16,266 nucleotides of DNA. Origin: Spirochaetales bacterium. Its GTDB lineage: Bacteria; Spirochaetota; Spirochaetia; DSM-27196; PWMO01. Position 1 is the stretch's first letter. Each line of letters starts with the position of its first letter. Below the pieces are notes generated by a model that ran no database searches, had not been told where the DNA came from, and saw nothing but the letters and a program-made list of their open reading frames with translations. The position numbers and the translations under genes were made by a program. Location: contig SKLB01000168.1 in NCBI GenBank assembly GCA_007123465.1, positions 1 to 16,266 of the forward strand, read 5' to 3'. Below, piece after piece: positions 6,781-13,106 of this stretch.

Positions 6781-8007
6781 TTACAGCGGATCGCGCTCGA
6801 TCGGCAGCGTCATGCAGCGTACCCCGCCGCCGCCGCGCGCCAGCTCGGTACCGGGAATGGTAATCGCTGTACGGCGATCGAAAGCCAGCTGCTCGCTACC
6901 GTTGAGAAAACCCTCAACCGGGTGCACGCAAAAACCCGCCGACGAGAGCGCTTCCAGGGTAGTATCGTTGCAATCGTGGGCAATTATCACCCCCGGAGCA
7001 ACAGCCAGCACGTTGGTGCCCGATAACCACTGCTCGCGTTCCTGCACTATCGGCTTGCCTGCGCCGCACAACACCGGCTCCATTGATAGTCCGGCCCGCC
7101 GCAGCCCGGACAGCAGATCATCCACGTAGCGAATGTCAACGCTGTCATCGGTTCCGATTGTGATGGCAACAACTGCGAAGCGGTCTCGCTCGACTATTGC
7201 CGGCCCGTAAACCAGCGCCAGGTCACGGTCGATTGCGGTAAACACCATATCGAGATGTATCGCGTAGCGCTCGGCCGGCAGAAGAACGGCGAAAATGTGT
7301 AGCGGCCGCTCGTGAAAGCACTGTTTCATGCCCTGCGCCAGCTGATCCACCGCGCTGCTTGTGGTACGCTTTGAGACGCCCAACGCCAGAATGTTGGAAC
7401 GAAGCACCACTACGTCGCCACCCTCGATAGTAGCCCCGTTAAACGAGAAGATACCGCCGTTAGCTATTGGTCCGTCGGCCTCGAACAGCGTACGCACCAG
7501 TGCGGCTTCATTTGCACGCACGTTGTGCGCCATAGAAGAGCACACTACACGGTCCCGGATTACCGCCGCCCCGTCGCGCATGAAATAGAGATTGGGCAGC
7601 GGAGGAAAGTCGAACAGCCGCTGTGACAGGAATCCGCTCAGAGTGTCGCGTCGCGGCGGAAGGCCGCCGATCACCAGGTCTGCCAGCGGTCCGCCATCCA
7701 GAAGTTCCAGTTCAGCGCGCCTGCGCTCACGGGCGCCCTGCGGCAGCAGCCGTTCGATCAACCGCCGGCGAGTTTCGGCGTGGTCCAGCGCGTGTGCCAG
7801 CAGGTCGCGCAGTTCATGCACATCGGCCAACAGCGCCAGCAGATCACGCAGGCGGCCGTGTTCACTTCGCATCTCGGACATCGGGATGATGTCATTGTAG
7901 AGTACCTCCTGGGCGGTCCGGGGAGTCATCGTCTCGATCTCCGGGCCCGGGGTGTGCACGATGACGCGGCGCAACCGCCCGACCTCGGAGTCAACGAAGG
8001 CGCGCAC
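6781..8007 (-). CDS. arcA: Arginine deiminase
   Basis: Hydrolyses arginine to citrulline and ammonia, used by other bacteria for ATP generation or acid resistance. At 408 residues it is full length. Catalytic residues are recognisable: Asp145 in YFMRD, Glu195 in IEGGD, His251 and Asp253 in HLDMVF, and nucleophile Cys398 in RGGGGVRCMTLP. The segment after MRD reads GAAVI rather than the commoner P-x-A-V-I. The start is GTG at 8007, fixed by AGGAAGG (8013-8019) at 5 nt spacing. That site directly abuts the TAG of the preceding ArsC-like gene, so the two are co-translated. No ornithine carbamoyltransferase, carbamate kinase or arginine/ornithine antiporter lies in the window, so the rest of the pathway is elsewhere or absent. 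Confidence 0.95.
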   Translation of the reverse strand: MRAFVDSEVGRLRRVIVHTPGPEIETMTPRTAQEVLYNDIIPMSEMRSEHGRLRDLLALLADVHELRDLLAHALDHAETRRRLIERLLPQGARERRRAELELLDGGPLADLVIGGLPPRRDTLSGFLSQRLFDFPPLPNLYFMRDGAAVIRDRVVCSSMAHNVRANEAALVRTLFEADGPIANGGIFSFNGATIEGGDVVVLRSNILALGVSKRTTSSAVDQLAQGMKQCFHERPLHIFAVLLPAERYAIHLDMVFTAIDRDLALVYGPAIVERDRFAVVAITIGTDDSVDIRYVDDLLSGLRRAGLSMEPVLCGAGKPIVQEREQWLSGTNVLAVAPGVIIAHDCNDTTLEALSSAGFCVHPVEGFLNGSEQLAFDRRTAITIPGTELARGGGGVRCMTLPIERDPL

Positions 8008-8009
8008 GT

Positions 8010-8357
8010 CTACCTTCCTGCCGCCAGCCGCGACCAGCCGTCAGGATCGAAGCCCACGGTTGCATCTTTGCCGCAGCGGACCACCGGAGTACGCATCAGC
8101 TGGGGGTATTCAGCAAGCTCCTGCTGCGGGTCGTACTGCATCCACGCCATGCCGCGCTGCTTGTACGCCGCCGAATCGCTATCAATCAGCTTCTCAGCAT
8201 CGATCACGGCCACTACCGACTTCAGCTCTCCGGGGCTCATTGGTTTGATGTTGAGGTCTACGAACTGATACGCTACGCTGCGGTCTTTGAAGAAGCGCTC
8301 GGCCTTCTGCGTGTCACGGCACTTCTTGCGGCCAAACACCTGGATTGTTGCGCCCAT
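8010..8357 (-). CDS. ArsC/Spx-family thioredoxin-fold protein
   Basis: The 115-residue protein has the ArsC/Spx/YffB-like thioredoxin fold: beta strand ATIQVFG, then KKCRDTQKAERFF with a single N-terminal active-site Cys (13), FVDLN, and the cis-Pro segment MRTPVVR near 92. The position three after the Cys is Thr, so it lacks the CxxC of redox Spx and looks like the monothiol ArsC/YffB type. A second Cys follows the cis-Pro (VVRCGKD). True arsenate reductase, glutathione-linked reductase or a regulator cannot be distinguished. I start at ATG 8357, not the TTG at 8366, because the -10 hexamer covers that TTG. There is no Shine-Dalgarno. It precedes arcA with 2 nt between stop and start codons. 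Confidence 0.82.
   Translation of the reverse strand: MGATIQVFGRKKCRDTQKAERFFKDRSVAYQFVDLNIKPMSPGELKSVVAVIDAEKLIDSDSAAYKQRGMAWMQYDPQQELAEYPQLMRTPVVRCGKDATVGFDPDGWSRLAAGR
8013..8019 (-). promoter_or_regulatory. Shine-Dalgarno that sets the GTG start of arcA
   Basis: AGGAAGG, 5 nt before GTG 8007 and immediately followed by the TAG stop of the upstream gene. Ribosomes terminating there would sit on the site, which argues for coupling. Confidence 0.7.
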
Positions 8358-8365
8358 GGGCTGCA

Positions 8366-8394
8366 AGTCTACCGCGCGTCAGGACGGTTGTCAA
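8366..8394 (-). promoter_or_regulatory. Promoter of the ArsC-like gene and arcA, predicted near-leaderless
   Basis: Perfect -35 TTGACA (8394-8389), 17-nt spacer, -10 TAGACT (8371-8366). The predicted start of transcription is near 8359, about 2 nt before the ATG at 8357. Confidence 0.62.
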
Positions 8395-8443
8395 AGGCAA
8401 TCGACTCGGTCTCAGCGCAACATCGCAGTCACCTGCGTCAGCG

Positions 8444-8472
8444 CTGACTTTACTTCAAACGCCAATTGTGAT
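8444..8472 (+). promoter_or_regulatory. Weak candidate promoter of asnS
   Basis: CTGACT (8444-8449), 17 nt, TGTGAT (8467-8472); each hexamer matches four of six consensus positions. It would start near 8479, leaving an 8-nt leader beginning at the GGAG element. No stronger pair is visible between 8395 and 8486, and the gene must have a promoter here because its upstream neighbour is divergent. Confidence 0.3.
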
Positions 8473-8486
8473 ACCCATGGAGCACC

Positions 8487-9899
8487 ATGAGTCAGAACAG
8501 CAATCACGAAGCAGTATTCCGCGTGCGTGATGTATTGGCACTGAGTCCGGGCGGTCAGCCGCTGTCAGCACGCGGGTGGGTACGCACCAAGCGCGATTCC
8601 AAGCACCTGGTGTTCTTTGAACTCAATGACGGTTCGTGTTTGTCGAACGTCCAGGTGGTATTCGAGAATCCAGCGCCAGACGTAGCCGCCGAGTTAGCCA
8701 GGGCGCAGACCGGCGCCAGCGTCATGGTGCGCGGGACCCTCGAAGAGTCTCCGGCCAAAGGTCAGAGCGTCGAAATACACGGGACCGGGCTGACAGTGGT
8801 GGGGCAATCTCCGGCCGAGCTCTACCCGCTGCAGAAGAAACGCCATTCGTTCGAATACCTGCGCGAGATCGCTCACCTGCGCCCGCGGACCAATACCTTT
8901 GGCGCGATAGCGCGGGTCAGGAACCAACTCAGCTTTGCCATCCACCGCTTCTTCCAGGAGCGGCAGTTTCTCTATCTCCATACCCCGATCATCACCGCCA
9001 GCGACGCCGAGGGAGCCGGCGAGATGTTCCGCGTTACAACACTGGCGCCGGATGCGCCGCCCAGGAACGAGCACGGTGCGGTTGACTTCGGCAAGGACTT
9101 CTTCGGCCGCCCTGCATATCTCACCGTAAGCGGGCAGCTGAACGCCGAGATCTACGCGTGCGCGCTCGAGCGGGTCTACACCTTCGGTCCGACCTTCCGC
9201 GCGGAGAACTCAAACACTACGCGCCACCTGGCCGAGTTCTGGATGATAGAGCCTGAGGTTGCTTTCTGCGATATCGATTGCAATATGGACCTGGCAGAAG
9301 AGTTCCTGAAATACCTGCTGTTGGATCTTCTGCATGGCTGCGGCGAAGATATGGCATTCTTCGACAGCCGCGTTCAGCCGGGGCTGCTGGAGAACCTGCA
9401 GCTGGTGATTGACCGGTCGTTCCAGCGCATCAGCTACAGCGAAGCCGTGGAAGCGCTCTCCTCGTCGGGGCGCAGCTTTGAGTACCCGGTGTCGTGGGGT
9501 GTTGACCTGCAGTCTGAGCACGAGAAGTTCCTCACCGAAGAGGTCTACCGCGGGCCGGTGATCGTTACCGATTACCCCAAAGAGATCAAGGCGTTCTATA
9601 TGAAGCTCAATGATGACGGCAAGACCGTGCGTGGTATGGACGTGCTGGTACCGCGGTTGGGCGAAATCATCGGCGGCAGCGAACGCGAAGCCAACCTCGA
9701 GACCCTGGAGCAACGGATTACGGAATCCGGACTAAACCGTGAGGACTACTGGTGGTACCTTGATCTGCGTCGTTTTGGCAGCGTGCCGCACTCCGGTTTT
9801 GGGCTGGGCTTTGAACGCCTGATTCAGTACGCCACCGGCATGCAGAATATTCGCGATGTGATTCCGTTTCCACGCGCGGTAAAAAGCGCCGACTTCTGA
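8487..9899 (+). CDS. asnS: Asparaginyl-tRNA synthetase
   Basis: Charges tRNA-Asn with asparagine using ATP; class IIb synthetase. The 470 residues match the bacterial AsnRS length (about 430-470). An N-terminal OB-fold anticodon-binding domain lies at about 25-115 (ARGWVRTKRDSKHLVFFELNDGS). The catalytic core then carries motif 1 around HTPIITASDAEGAGEMF, the AsnRS-type YLTVSGQLNAEIYA segment, motif 2 FRAENSNTTRHLAEFWMIEPE (from 237), where the Asn-rich loop favours AsnRS over AspRS, and motif 3 GFGLGFERLIQY (from 437). ATG 8487 is preceded by GGAG at 4 nt. An out-of-frame ATG sits at 8476. It is transcribed divergently from the ArsC-like/arcA unit and convergently with fprA (48 bp between stops). 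Confidence 0.97.
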   Translation: MSQNSNHEAVFRVRDVLALSPGGQPLSARGWVRTKRDSKHLVFFELNDGSCLSNVQVVFENPAPDVAAELARAQTGASVMVRGTLEESPAKGQSVEIHGTGLTVVGQSPAELYPLQKKRHSFEYLREIAHLRPRTNTFGAIARVRNQLSFAIHRFFQERQFLYLHTPIITASDAEGAGEMFRVTTLAPDAPPRNEHGAVDFGKDFFGRPAYLTVSGQLNAEIYACALERVYTFGPTFRAENSNTTRHLAEFWMIEPEVAFCDIDCNMDLAEEFLKYLLLDLLHGCGEDMAFFDSRVQPGLLENLQLVIDRSFQRISYSEAVEALSSSGRSFEYPVSWGVDLQSEHEKFLTEEVYRGPVIVTDYPKEIKAFYMKLNDDGKTVRGMDVLVPRLGEIIGGSEREANLETLEQRITESGLNREDYWWYLDLRRFGSVPHSGFGLGFERLIQYATGMQNIRDVIPFPRAVKSADF

Positions 9900-9947
9900 G
9901 AGTCGAGCGCACATCTGCCGCACGCCTGTGAGCATGGCGGGCAACTG

Positions 9948-11189
9948 CTACGCCACGTCGTCAGCGAGTGCCCACGCCTTGACGGAGCGTGCCAGCTCGA
10001 TACCGCGCTGTCTGATCAAGGCGATGTCTTGCTCCGTCGGACGGCCCTTGAACTCTACCGGCTCCAGGAAGTCCCACTTCATCTTGTTGCGCTCGACGAT
10101 CTCGTCGAGCTCTTTCTGGGCGCCGCCGGACCAGCCGAACGATCCCAGGCGCAACGCTTTGCGGTTCAAGATCTTCTTCTTGCCGATCTCATCGAGGACG
10201 GCCGCCATCGGCGGAAACATCTTGTATTCATAGGTTGGCATTGCCAGCACCACCCCCGAAGACTGCAATACCGAATCGAGTATATAGCCGATGTGACTCT
10301 CAGGAACGCGATGCACGCGGGTCTTGACCCTTTGAGACTCAATCGCCTCGATCACCGGTTGCACGGCCAGTTCGGTCATACCGTACATGCTGCCCCACAG
10401 CACCGTAATCTCAGCGCGTCCGGGCCCTTTGCTATAGCCGGCCAGGCGAGTATAACTGCGGATAACGCGGTCGGGCTCATGGCGCCACACAATTCCGTGG
10501 CCCGGCGCAATAATCTTGACCGGGAGTGCTTTGACCTTCTCGACCGCCTTCTGGGTTGCCGCAGAGAACGACGTCACGATGTTGGAGTAGTAGCGCTCCA
10601 TTTCGCGCTCAAAGAATTCGATCTGCTCTTCCTGCAGCGTATCGTCGTACGGGGCGTCGTTGTCGACTGCTCCAAACGAGCCGAAGGCGTCGCACGGGAA
10701 AAGCGTTCCCGACTTGGTGTCGAAGGTTGCCATCGTCTCCGGCCAATGGACGTTTGGAATCTCTTCAAACGCCAGTATACGGCCGTCGCCCAGATCGAGT
10801 GTATCGCCTGACTTCACCAGTTTGATGTTATCGGTGATGCGATAGAACGCATCGAGCAGCGGTTTGGCACGCTCACTGGTGTAGATGGTAAAATCTTCAC
10901 GCACATTGCGAAACGCATCGAGCCAGCCGGAGTGGTCTGGTTCCATATGGTTGATGATCACGTAGTCGAGATCCTTAACGTCGATATCGAGCTCATTGAG
11001 CTGTGCCAGCAGCGTTTCGGGAACTCCGTCCCAGGCGCAGACCCCGTCGATGATAGCGCACTTGTCGCCCTTGACGATATACGAGTTCATGGCCACCCCG
11101 TTTGGTACCGGCCACATACCCTCAAACAGAATATTGCTGACGTTTGCCGACAGGCGGTAGATCCCCTCTGTAACTCTGGTTGCTTTCAT
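9948..11189 (-). CDS. fprA: Flavodiiron protein (A-type flavoprotein)
   Basis: Flavodiiron proteins reduce O2 to water or NO to N2O in the cytoplasm of anaerobes, taking electrons from rubredoxin or F420H2. From ATG 11189 it is 413 residues. The metallo-beta-lactamase half carries the complete diiron ligand set: His81, Glu83, Asp85 and His86 in NHMEPDHSG, His148 in VHWPE, Asp167 in PCDAFG and His231 in APGHG. The flavodoxin half starts near 260 (ITVLWGSMYGMTELAV) and includes AMPTYEY. There is no fused rubredoxin or flavin reductase domain, so it is a class A enzyme needing a separate partner. The frame extends to 11240, but AGGGGA (11197-11202, 7 nt away) fixes 11189. O2 versus NO preference cannot be read. 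Confidence 0.95.
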   Translation of the reverse strand: MKATRVTEGIYRLSANVSNILFEGMWPVPNGVAMNSYIVKGDKCAIIDGVCAWDGVPETLLAQLNELDIDVKDLDYVIINHMEPDHSGWLDAFRNVREDFTIYTSERAKPLLDAFYRITDNIKLVKSGDTLDLGDGRILAFEEIPNVHWPETMATFDTKSGTLFPCDAFGSFGAVDNDAPYDDTLQEEQIEFFEREMERYYSNIVTSFSAATQKAVEKVKALPVKIIAPGHGIVWRHEPDRVIRSYTRLAGYSKGPGRAEITVLWGSMYGMTELAVQPVIEAIESQRVKTRVHRVPESHIGYILDSVLQSSGVVLAMPTYEYKMFPPMAAVLDEIGKKKILNRKALRLGSFGWSGGAQKELDEIVERNKMKWDFLEPVEFKGRPTEQDIALIRQRGIELARSVKAWALADDVA

Positions 11190-11196
11190 CGCTATT

Positions 11197-11202
11197 TCCC
11201 CT
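11197..11202 (-). promoter_or_regulatory. Shine-Dalgarno that sets the fprA start
   Basis: AGGGGA on the minus strand lies 7 nt before ATG 11189. It argues against starting at upstream codons in the same frame, which lie over the promoter. Confidence 0.65.
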
Positions 11203-11211
11203 GTTGTATAG

Positions 11212-11240
11212 ACAATACTAATGAGTGCGCCACGTTGCAA
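11212..11240 (-). promoter_or_regulatory. fprA promoter
   Basis: -35 TTGCAA (11240-11235), 17-nt spacer, -10 TATTGT (11217-11212), immediately after the stop of the YaiI-type gene. Predicted start is near 11205, with a leader of about 16 nt holding AGGGGA. fprA can therefore be expressed apart from manA, with possible read-through. Confidence 0.5.
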
Positions 11241-11241
11241 C

Positions 11242-11712
11242 TTATTCAGTTCTGCTGCGTGCGGACTGCAACAGCTGCGTCAGCGCGCGATCGAATGCGT
11301 TAGCAAACGCGAAGATCTCGCGCTTGCCGAAGGCCGCGGTCTCGCGGGTTGCAATACCGTTCGAACGCAGCTGATACATGTGATCGCGAATCGAGAGCCG
11401 CTCGCGTACGTTCTCCGCGCTGAAGACCTCGCCGCGATCATTGAGTACCAGAAGACCGCGTTCAACCAGTTCCGCGGCAAGCGGGATGTCGCGCGTTACC
11501 GCAAGATCACCGCTGTCTGCGTGTGTCATGAGATAGACGTCGGCGCTCTGGTCTTCTGCAGGCACCACTACCGAATGCAGCTGCCTGCCCGAAGCAATCG
11601 GTATCTCGCGATTGGCCACAAAGATCGCAGCCACACCGCGCCGCTGAGCCGCCTTGCAGATAATCTCGCGCACTCGCGCCGGACACGAGTCTGCGTCCAC
11701 CCAGATGCGCAT
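11242..11712 (-). CDS. UPF0178 (YaiI/YqxD, DUF188) family protein
   Basis: A conserved family of unproven function, related by fold to PIN-like nucleases. The 156 residues show the N-terminal signature MRIWVDADSCP with paired acidic residues, IFVANREI, a long VYLMTHADSGDLAVTRDIPLAAEL stretch with more acidic residues (each part conserved in the family), LNDRG, and a C-terminal helix rich in Phe, Ala and Arg. The clustered Asp residues fit metal binding. Its ATG overlaps the TAA of manA by one base (TAATG, 11710-11714), with GGTGGGG about 7 nt upstream, so it is coupled to manA. fprA follows after 52 nt with its own promoter. Confidence 0.88.
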   Translation of the reverse strand: MRIWVDADSCPARVREIICKAAQRRGVAAIFVANREIPIASGRQLHSVVVPAEDQSADVYLMTHADSGDLAVTRDIPLAAELVERGLLVLNDRGEVFSAENVRERLSIRDHMYQLRSNGIATRETAAFGKREIFAFANAFDRALTQLLQSARSRTE

Positions 11713-12983
11713 TACAGCCCCACCGTTGCCAGGTATATCTCGCCGGGTCCGGCAATCGTGTACTCGGTCTCGGTTGCAGTAATGAATATCGAGTCACCGC
11801 GGCTGATGGTCTGCAAGCCGCGCGACGAGCTGAAGCGCGCACGCCCGGCACTGCAGAAGGCAATCTCCGGCTGCGGGCCACGCTGACGCAGCGCAGACTC
11901 ATCACTCTCTATCAGCAGGCGCTCCAGAGAGAACTCGGCGGTAGCCGTAACGTAGCGCCAGCTGCTGCCAACAGGCTCACCACTGCTGCCGCGCAGAGTC
12001 TGCGGTTCCAGATTGTCTAGCAGTAGCGGACCCGGAGTGGCCGCGTCTACTACCCACAGCAGCTCAGGCAGATCGATCCGCTTGCGCGTAAGGCCGCCAC
12101 GCAAGACGTTGTTCGAATTGGCCATCAGTTCAACACCGCAGCCGTGCAGGTAGGCGTGCAGCGTCCCGGGCTGCAGAAACAGCGCCTGCCCGGGCAGGAG
12201 CCGGAACAGCTGCATGAACAGCGGAGCCAGGACGCCGGGGTCAGCTGGAAACTGAGACGCCAGAGTTCCCAACCAGCGGTAACGCGTTTCGGGCGGCCGC
12301 AGCGCAGCAGACGATTTGGCGCCAAGCGCCGCGTTGTGACGCTGCGACAGTCGCAACCCGGCGGCGATCAACTGCCCCGCCTGCTCGCGCGAGCGCTTCA
12401 GAAGCGCTTCCAGAAACGCAGGTACGGCTGCCGCATGGTTGTCGCTCGATTGCAGCGCATCGCGCAGCGGATCAGCGGCTAACAGCTTCATTTCGGGCTC
12501 GGCAAATTCACTGCGGATCTGCTCCAGCGAGCGAAACCCGCACAGCCCCCAGAACTCCTCGATGGCGCACAGCAGCTCGGGCTTGTGGTTGGGATCTCTG
12601 TAGTTGCGCTGCGGATCATCGAGCTCGATTTCTGCCAGGTTCTCGCGCTCGAAGCCGGCCGCAGCATCTTTCTTTGCCGGATGGACCTGAATCGAAAGTG
12701 CGGTATCCGCGGCCAGCACTTTTAACAGGAACGGAAGCTCGCCGCCAAAGCGCTGCGCTGCCGCCTCACCCAGCATCGAAACCGGATCCTGAGCCAGCAG
12801 CTGCGTCAAACTTATCTCATCACCTTTGTAGTCCACTTGAGACGGGCCGTCAGGGTGCGCCCCCATCCACAGCTCGGCAATCGGCCGGCCGGTAGGGTTC
12901 TCGACTCCAAGCAGGCGCGGAATAGCGCTGACGGAGCCCCAGTCGTAGTACTGCAGGCAGTTCTTCATGAGGTGGAATGGCAT
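11712..12983 (-). CDS. manA: Mannose-6-phosphate isomerase, type I
   Basis: Interconverts mannose-6-phosphate and fructose-6-phosphate, serving mannose use and supplying GDP-mannose precursors for envelope sugars. The 423 residues are close to the usual 390-420. Zinc ligands are Gln99 and His101 in SIQVHPAKKDA, Glu136 in NHKPELLCA, and His276 in PGTLHAYLHG. The active-site Arg lies in NSNNVLRGGLT (290-300). N-terminal CLQYYDWGS and the ELWMGAHP motif are typical. The C-terminal cupin half is present. ATG 12983 has no real Shine-Dalgarno and lies 9 nt after a -10; an ATG at 12968 just before the conserved region is an alternative. It leads the manA-YaiI-type pair and diverges from galK. Confidence 0.95.
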   Translation of the reverse strand: MPFHLMKNCLQYYDWGSVSAIPRLLGVENPTGRPIAELWMGAHPDGPSQVDYKGDEISLTQLLAQDPVSMLGEAAAQRFGGELPFLLKVLAADTALSIQVHPAKKDAAAGFERENLAEIELDDPQRNYRDPNHKPELLCAIEEFWGLCGFRSLEQIRSEFAEPEMKLLAADPLRDALQSSDNHAAAVPAFLEALLKRSREQAGQLIAAGLRLSQRHNAALGAKSSAALRPPETRYRWLGTLASQFPADPGVLAPLFMQLFRLLPGQALFLQPGTLHAYLHGCGVELMANSNNVLRGGLTRKRIDLPELLWVVDAATPGPLLLDNLEPQTLRGSSGEPVGSSWRYVTATAEFSLERLLIESDESALRQRGPQPEIAFCSAGRARFSSSRGLQTISRGDSIFITATETEYTIAGPGEIYLATVGL

Positions 12984-12992
12984 GCTTGTTCC

Positions 12993-13021
12993 ATCGTATT
13001 GAGAGTTGGGCTGGGGGTCAA
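12993..13021 (-). promoter_or_regulatory. manA promoter, predicted near-leaderless
   Basis: -35 TTGACC (13021-13016), 17-nt spacer, -10 TACGAT (12998-12993). Transcription would start near 12986, about 3 nt before ATG 12983. Its -35 is 26 bp from the -35 of the divergent galK promoter. Confidence 0.55.
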
Positions 13022-13047
13022 TCCGAGGAACCGCACTTCAGCACCGG

Positions 13048-13077
13048 CTGACATCGTCCCGTGCAAACATCTATACT
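13048..13077 (+). promoter_or_regulatory. galK promoter
   Basis: -35 CTGACA (13048-13053), 18-nt spacer, -10 TATACT (13072-13077). Predicted start near 13084, giving a leader of about 23 nt that contains AGAGG. The 26 bp between this -35 and that of manA could hold a shared regulator site, but I see no clear palindrome there. Confidence 0.6.
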
Positions 13078-13092
13078 AAGCGCACACTCTGC

Positions 13093-13097
13093 AGAGG
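13093..13097 (+). promoter_or_regulatory. Shine-Dalgarno that sets the galK start
   Basis: AGAGG abuts the in-frame ATG at 13098 but is correctly placed (9 nt) for the second in-frame ATG at 13107. This is why I annotate the later start. Confidence 0.6.
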
Positions 13098-13106
13098 ATG
13101 CCGCTG

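Noticed and set aside
8476..8486. Upstream ATG before asnS as a possible leader peptide start
   Set aside because: It is out of frame with asnS, has no ribosome binding site, and appears to arise from the GGAG element next to it.
9916..9943. Possible hairpin between the asnS and fprA stops (TGCC...GGCA, CGCC...GGCG)
   Set aside because: The stems are only 4 bp, mutually exclusive, and not followed by a T run on either strand.
10029..10811. 260-codon open frame on the plus strand opposite fprA
   Set aside because: fprA carries every diiron ligand in the other strand, so this frame is a compositional shadow.
11190..11240. Upstream extension of fprA by 17 residues
   Set aside because: It would place the start inside the promoter -35, while AGGGGA at 7 nt from ATG 11189 and the family N-terminus support the shorter form.
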